A DNA stretch of 64,000 nt from Streptomyces sp. NK08204 (GTDB lineage Bacteria; Actinomycetota; Actinomycetes; Streptomycetales; Streptomycetaceae). The notes under the pieces are model-generated. The model was not told where the DNA came from. It did no database searches and worked only from the letters and a program-made list of their open reading frames with translations. Within the stretch, counting starts at the first letter, position 1, and every line of letters begins with the position of its first letter. Shown in pieces: positions 60,633 through 64,000 of the stretch. The translations under genes and the position numbers were made by a program. The stretch is taken from assembly GCF_020400585.1 (NCBI RefSeq), contig NZ_JAINVF010000030.1, positions 1 through 64,000 of the forward strand, read 5' to 3'.

Positions 60633-61850
60633 CTACGCGCGTTCGGACATCGACGCGCCGGTAAGACCGGTGCGGCACGCGTCGTCCTCACGCGCGCACG
60701 TCACGTCGTCGTACGCGCCCACGCCCACGTCGGCGAGGTTGCGCAGGCTGTCCGTGCCCGGCTGGAAATAGCCGCTGTGCCCGTGCGCGTCCCGCGCGGA
60801 CAGCACCCGCGCCCCGAACGCCGAGGAGACCGGGTCGGCGCCGTGCCCGAGCCCGGCCAGCTCCAGGTACGGCACGTCCTGCACCCAGTCGCTGGCGTCC
60901 CGCATCGCCCACACCCGGGCCGAGGTGCCGAGGTGCGAGGCCTTGGAGACACGCATGCCGGGGCTCGCGGCCACGGCTATGTCGGCCACCCGGCGCGGCA
61001 TGTCGTGCGCGGCGACCCCGCAGAGCACCGAGCCGTAGCTGTGGCACACCATCGTCACCGGGGCACGGCCCGGCAGGGCGCGCAGCAGCGCGTTGAGCCG
61101 GAGGGCGCCCTCCGCGGCGCGCCGCCCCGTGGCCGCGTCCACCCCGAGCCCGTCGGGGGAGGTGTAGTCGGCCCAGGCGATCACGGCCGTACGGGTCGTG
61201 GGGCGCACCATGCGCTCGGTCGCGTACAGCGCCCTGGCCATGCCGACCGGGGCGCTGTACTGCCGGTGCGTCCTCTGGAAGGTGAGCAGGTCGGTGTCGA
61301 CGCCGGGGACGACGACGGAGATCCGCTCGGCCTCGGTGAGGTTCCCGAGCACCTCGGCGACCCGGCCCGAGCCCTCGGGGTCGAAGGCGAGGATCTGCCG
61401 GCCGGGGCTCAGCAGCGACTCGTAGCGGTGCATGCGGCGGCCCGCGTCCTGCTGGCCGGCCGAGCTGAGCCGGCTGTCGTGCATGCGCTTCTTCTCGAGC
61501 CTGCGGGCCTTGTCCAGCGCGAGGTGGTTGGCCCGGTAGCGCAGGGCGACGGGAGCGCCGTTCATGTTGCCGACCGCCAGCGGGTAGCGGTGGGCGAGGC
61601 GGTTTTGCTCGTGCGGGGTGAGCGAGTCGAAGAAGCGGGCGAGCTGTGCCGGAGGGGACTGCGGATCCGGCAGGTGCAGGCCGTGCAGATGGCCGTGCTT
61701 CCACGCGTTGAGCGACGCCTGCAGGGCGCTCGGCTCCCGGTGACTGCGCAGGGCGGTCCAGCCGGTGGTCGCGAGCATCACGAACACGACGGCCAGCGCC
61801 AACAGTGCGCGCCAGACGTTGATCTGCGGGGAGTTTTCGAAGGAAGTCAC
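60633..61850 (-). CDS. Membrane-anchored alpha/beta hydrolase (DUF1023 type)
   Basis: The protein has 405 residues: an N-terminal transmembrane segment (WRALLALAVVFVMLATTGWT), then an alpha/beta hydrolase with the nucleophile Ser in VTMVCHSYGSVLCGVAAHDM. This is the actinobacterial DUF1023 group, likely facing outside the membrane. The GTG at 61850 begins the anchor. Substrate unknown. No operon partner is evident. Confidence 0.85.
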   Translation of the reverse strand: MTSFENSPQINVWRALLALAVVFVMLATTGWTALRSHREPSALQASLNAWKHGHLHGLHLPDPQSPPAQLARFFDSLTPHEQNRLAHRYPLAVGNMNGAPVALRYRANHLALDKARRLEKKRMHDSRLSSAGQQDAGRRMHRYESLLSPGRQILAFDPEGSGRVAEVLGNLTEAERISVVVPGVDTDLLTFQRTHRQYSAPVGMARALYATERMVRPTTRTAVIAWADYTSPDGLGVDAATGRRAAEGALRLNALLRALPGRAPVTMVCHSYGSVLCGVAAHDMPRRVADIAVAASPGMRVSKASHLGTSARVWAMRDASDWVQDVPYLELAGLGHGADPVSSAFGARVLSARDAHGHSGYFQPGTDSLRNLADVGVGAYDDVTCAREDDACRTGLTGASMSERA

Positions 61851-62217
61851 TGGGAGGACACACTAGGAGAACGGAAGGGTCTCGCGGTAACGGAGTGACA
61901 GGTATCACGTTTCGCGAACGCCTCGAACGTCTCGAACGCCTCCCCGGCGATCCCGGGTGCCGTGGCGGTTCCCCTATCCGGGTGACTCCCTTGAAGACCC
62001 CTCGCCCCCGGCAGGCGCATCAGGTGACAGTGGGTCAGATCCTCCGCGGGCAGGGGAGGAGGACAGACCGCGGCACGCGCTGCTGGAGGGGGGCAGCGCG
62101 GTCCGCGTCCCAGGGGAGGGGCAACGGCGCCTCTTCAGCGCCGAGTTGCCGACTCACCCGTAATCCGTATCCGTATCCGTATTGCGTATCCGTGTCCGGC
62201 TCAGGCCCGGCGCAGCG
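61851..62217. other. Intergenic region with short tandem repeats
   Basis: There is no gene in this 367-base gap between the aceE stop and the hydrolase start. It contains three 9-bp repeats CGAACGCCT/CGAACGTCT (61915-61941) and a run of TATCCG-like hexamers (62165-62190). A possible reading frame from 61895 overlaps aceE antisense and lacks coding character. Confidence 0.55.

Positions 62218-64000
<1,783 letters not shown>

Overview
The window is Streptomyces chromosome. It is very GC-rich with strong G/C in third codon positions, uses many GTG starts and GTGA/ATGA stop-start overlaps, and carries genus-typical families: a SCO2400-type protein, XRE-DUF5753/DUF397, Mbl, MatB, and the fabD-fabH-acpP-fabF cluster with FasR. 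From memory, gene order follows the S. coelicolor block running from mbl down to aceE1, mostly read here on the minus strand, so most of the window is core genome. The left ~8 kb and scattered spots elsewhere are accessory or decaying.

Layout. 1-3.6 kb: the start of a GH25 lysozyme, a broken papain-like peptidase, a large helicase-associated (XPB/WYL-like) protein, and a tRNA 3'-end fragment that looks like an integration site. 3.7-5.4 kb: a secreted papain-like cysteine peptidase paired with a membrane-anchored exported protein. 5.4-8.4 kb: low-GC non-coding DNA with palindromes, a TetR regulator beside its probable target (an F420/NADP-type oxidoreductase), and gene fragments. 8.4-18.4 kb: PHB-depolymerase-type esterase, mbl, a Trypco1 protein divergent from a 1,220-residue subtilase, an acyl-CoA carboxylase-like protein, and matB. 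18.4-25 kb: a collapsed MerR-PP2C gene, a LysR/SDR divergent pair, an IclR regulator coupled to an SMP-30 lactonase, and an ImmA/IrrE-type metallopeptidase coupled to a seven-helix protein. 25-36 kb: GH35 beta-galactosidase, then a sugar/aldonate catabolic operon (dehydratase, Zn-dehydrogenase, TIM-barrel protein, ABC transporter). 36-46 kb: SCO2400-type protein, a serine-hydrolase homologue lacking catalytic residues, ohr, a MarR/quinone-oxidoreductase pair, EI24 protein, LysR/RidA, a Pro/Gln/Tyr-rich membrane protein, aldose epimerase, SGNH hydrolase, DUF3145. 46.5-51.5 kb: fatty-acid synthesis. 51.6-62 kb: pirin, acetyltransferases, kinase-like protein, secreted PLD-like protein, SUKH protein, a WhiJ-type regulatory trio, MerR, DUF4429 protein, alpha/beta hydrolase. 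62.2-64 kb: C-terminal two thirds of aceE.

How genes work together. FasR (50.3-51.5 kb) lies just upstream of fabD and probably drives fabD-fabH-acpP-fabF. MatB and the neighbouring carboxyltransferase both bear on malonyl-type CoA supply. A 14-bp motif in front of the IclR/lactonase pair recurs at 13 of 14 positions in front of the aldonate dehydratase operon 14 kb away, and in weaker form upstream of the transporter half. This suggests one regulon for lactonase, transporter and dehydratase. Several regulator/target pairs carry visible palindromes (TetR, MarR, MerR).

The most interesting items are the shared IclR-type operator, the serine-hydrolase homologue with both catalytic Lys and Tyr replaced, the metallopeptidase/seven-helix pair, the Trypco1/subtilase pair, a cysteine-rich secreted gene hidden by frameshifts, the collapsed MerR-PP2C gene, and the probable integration scar at 3.5 kb. 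No complete tRNA, rRNA, CRISPR array or insertion sequence was found.
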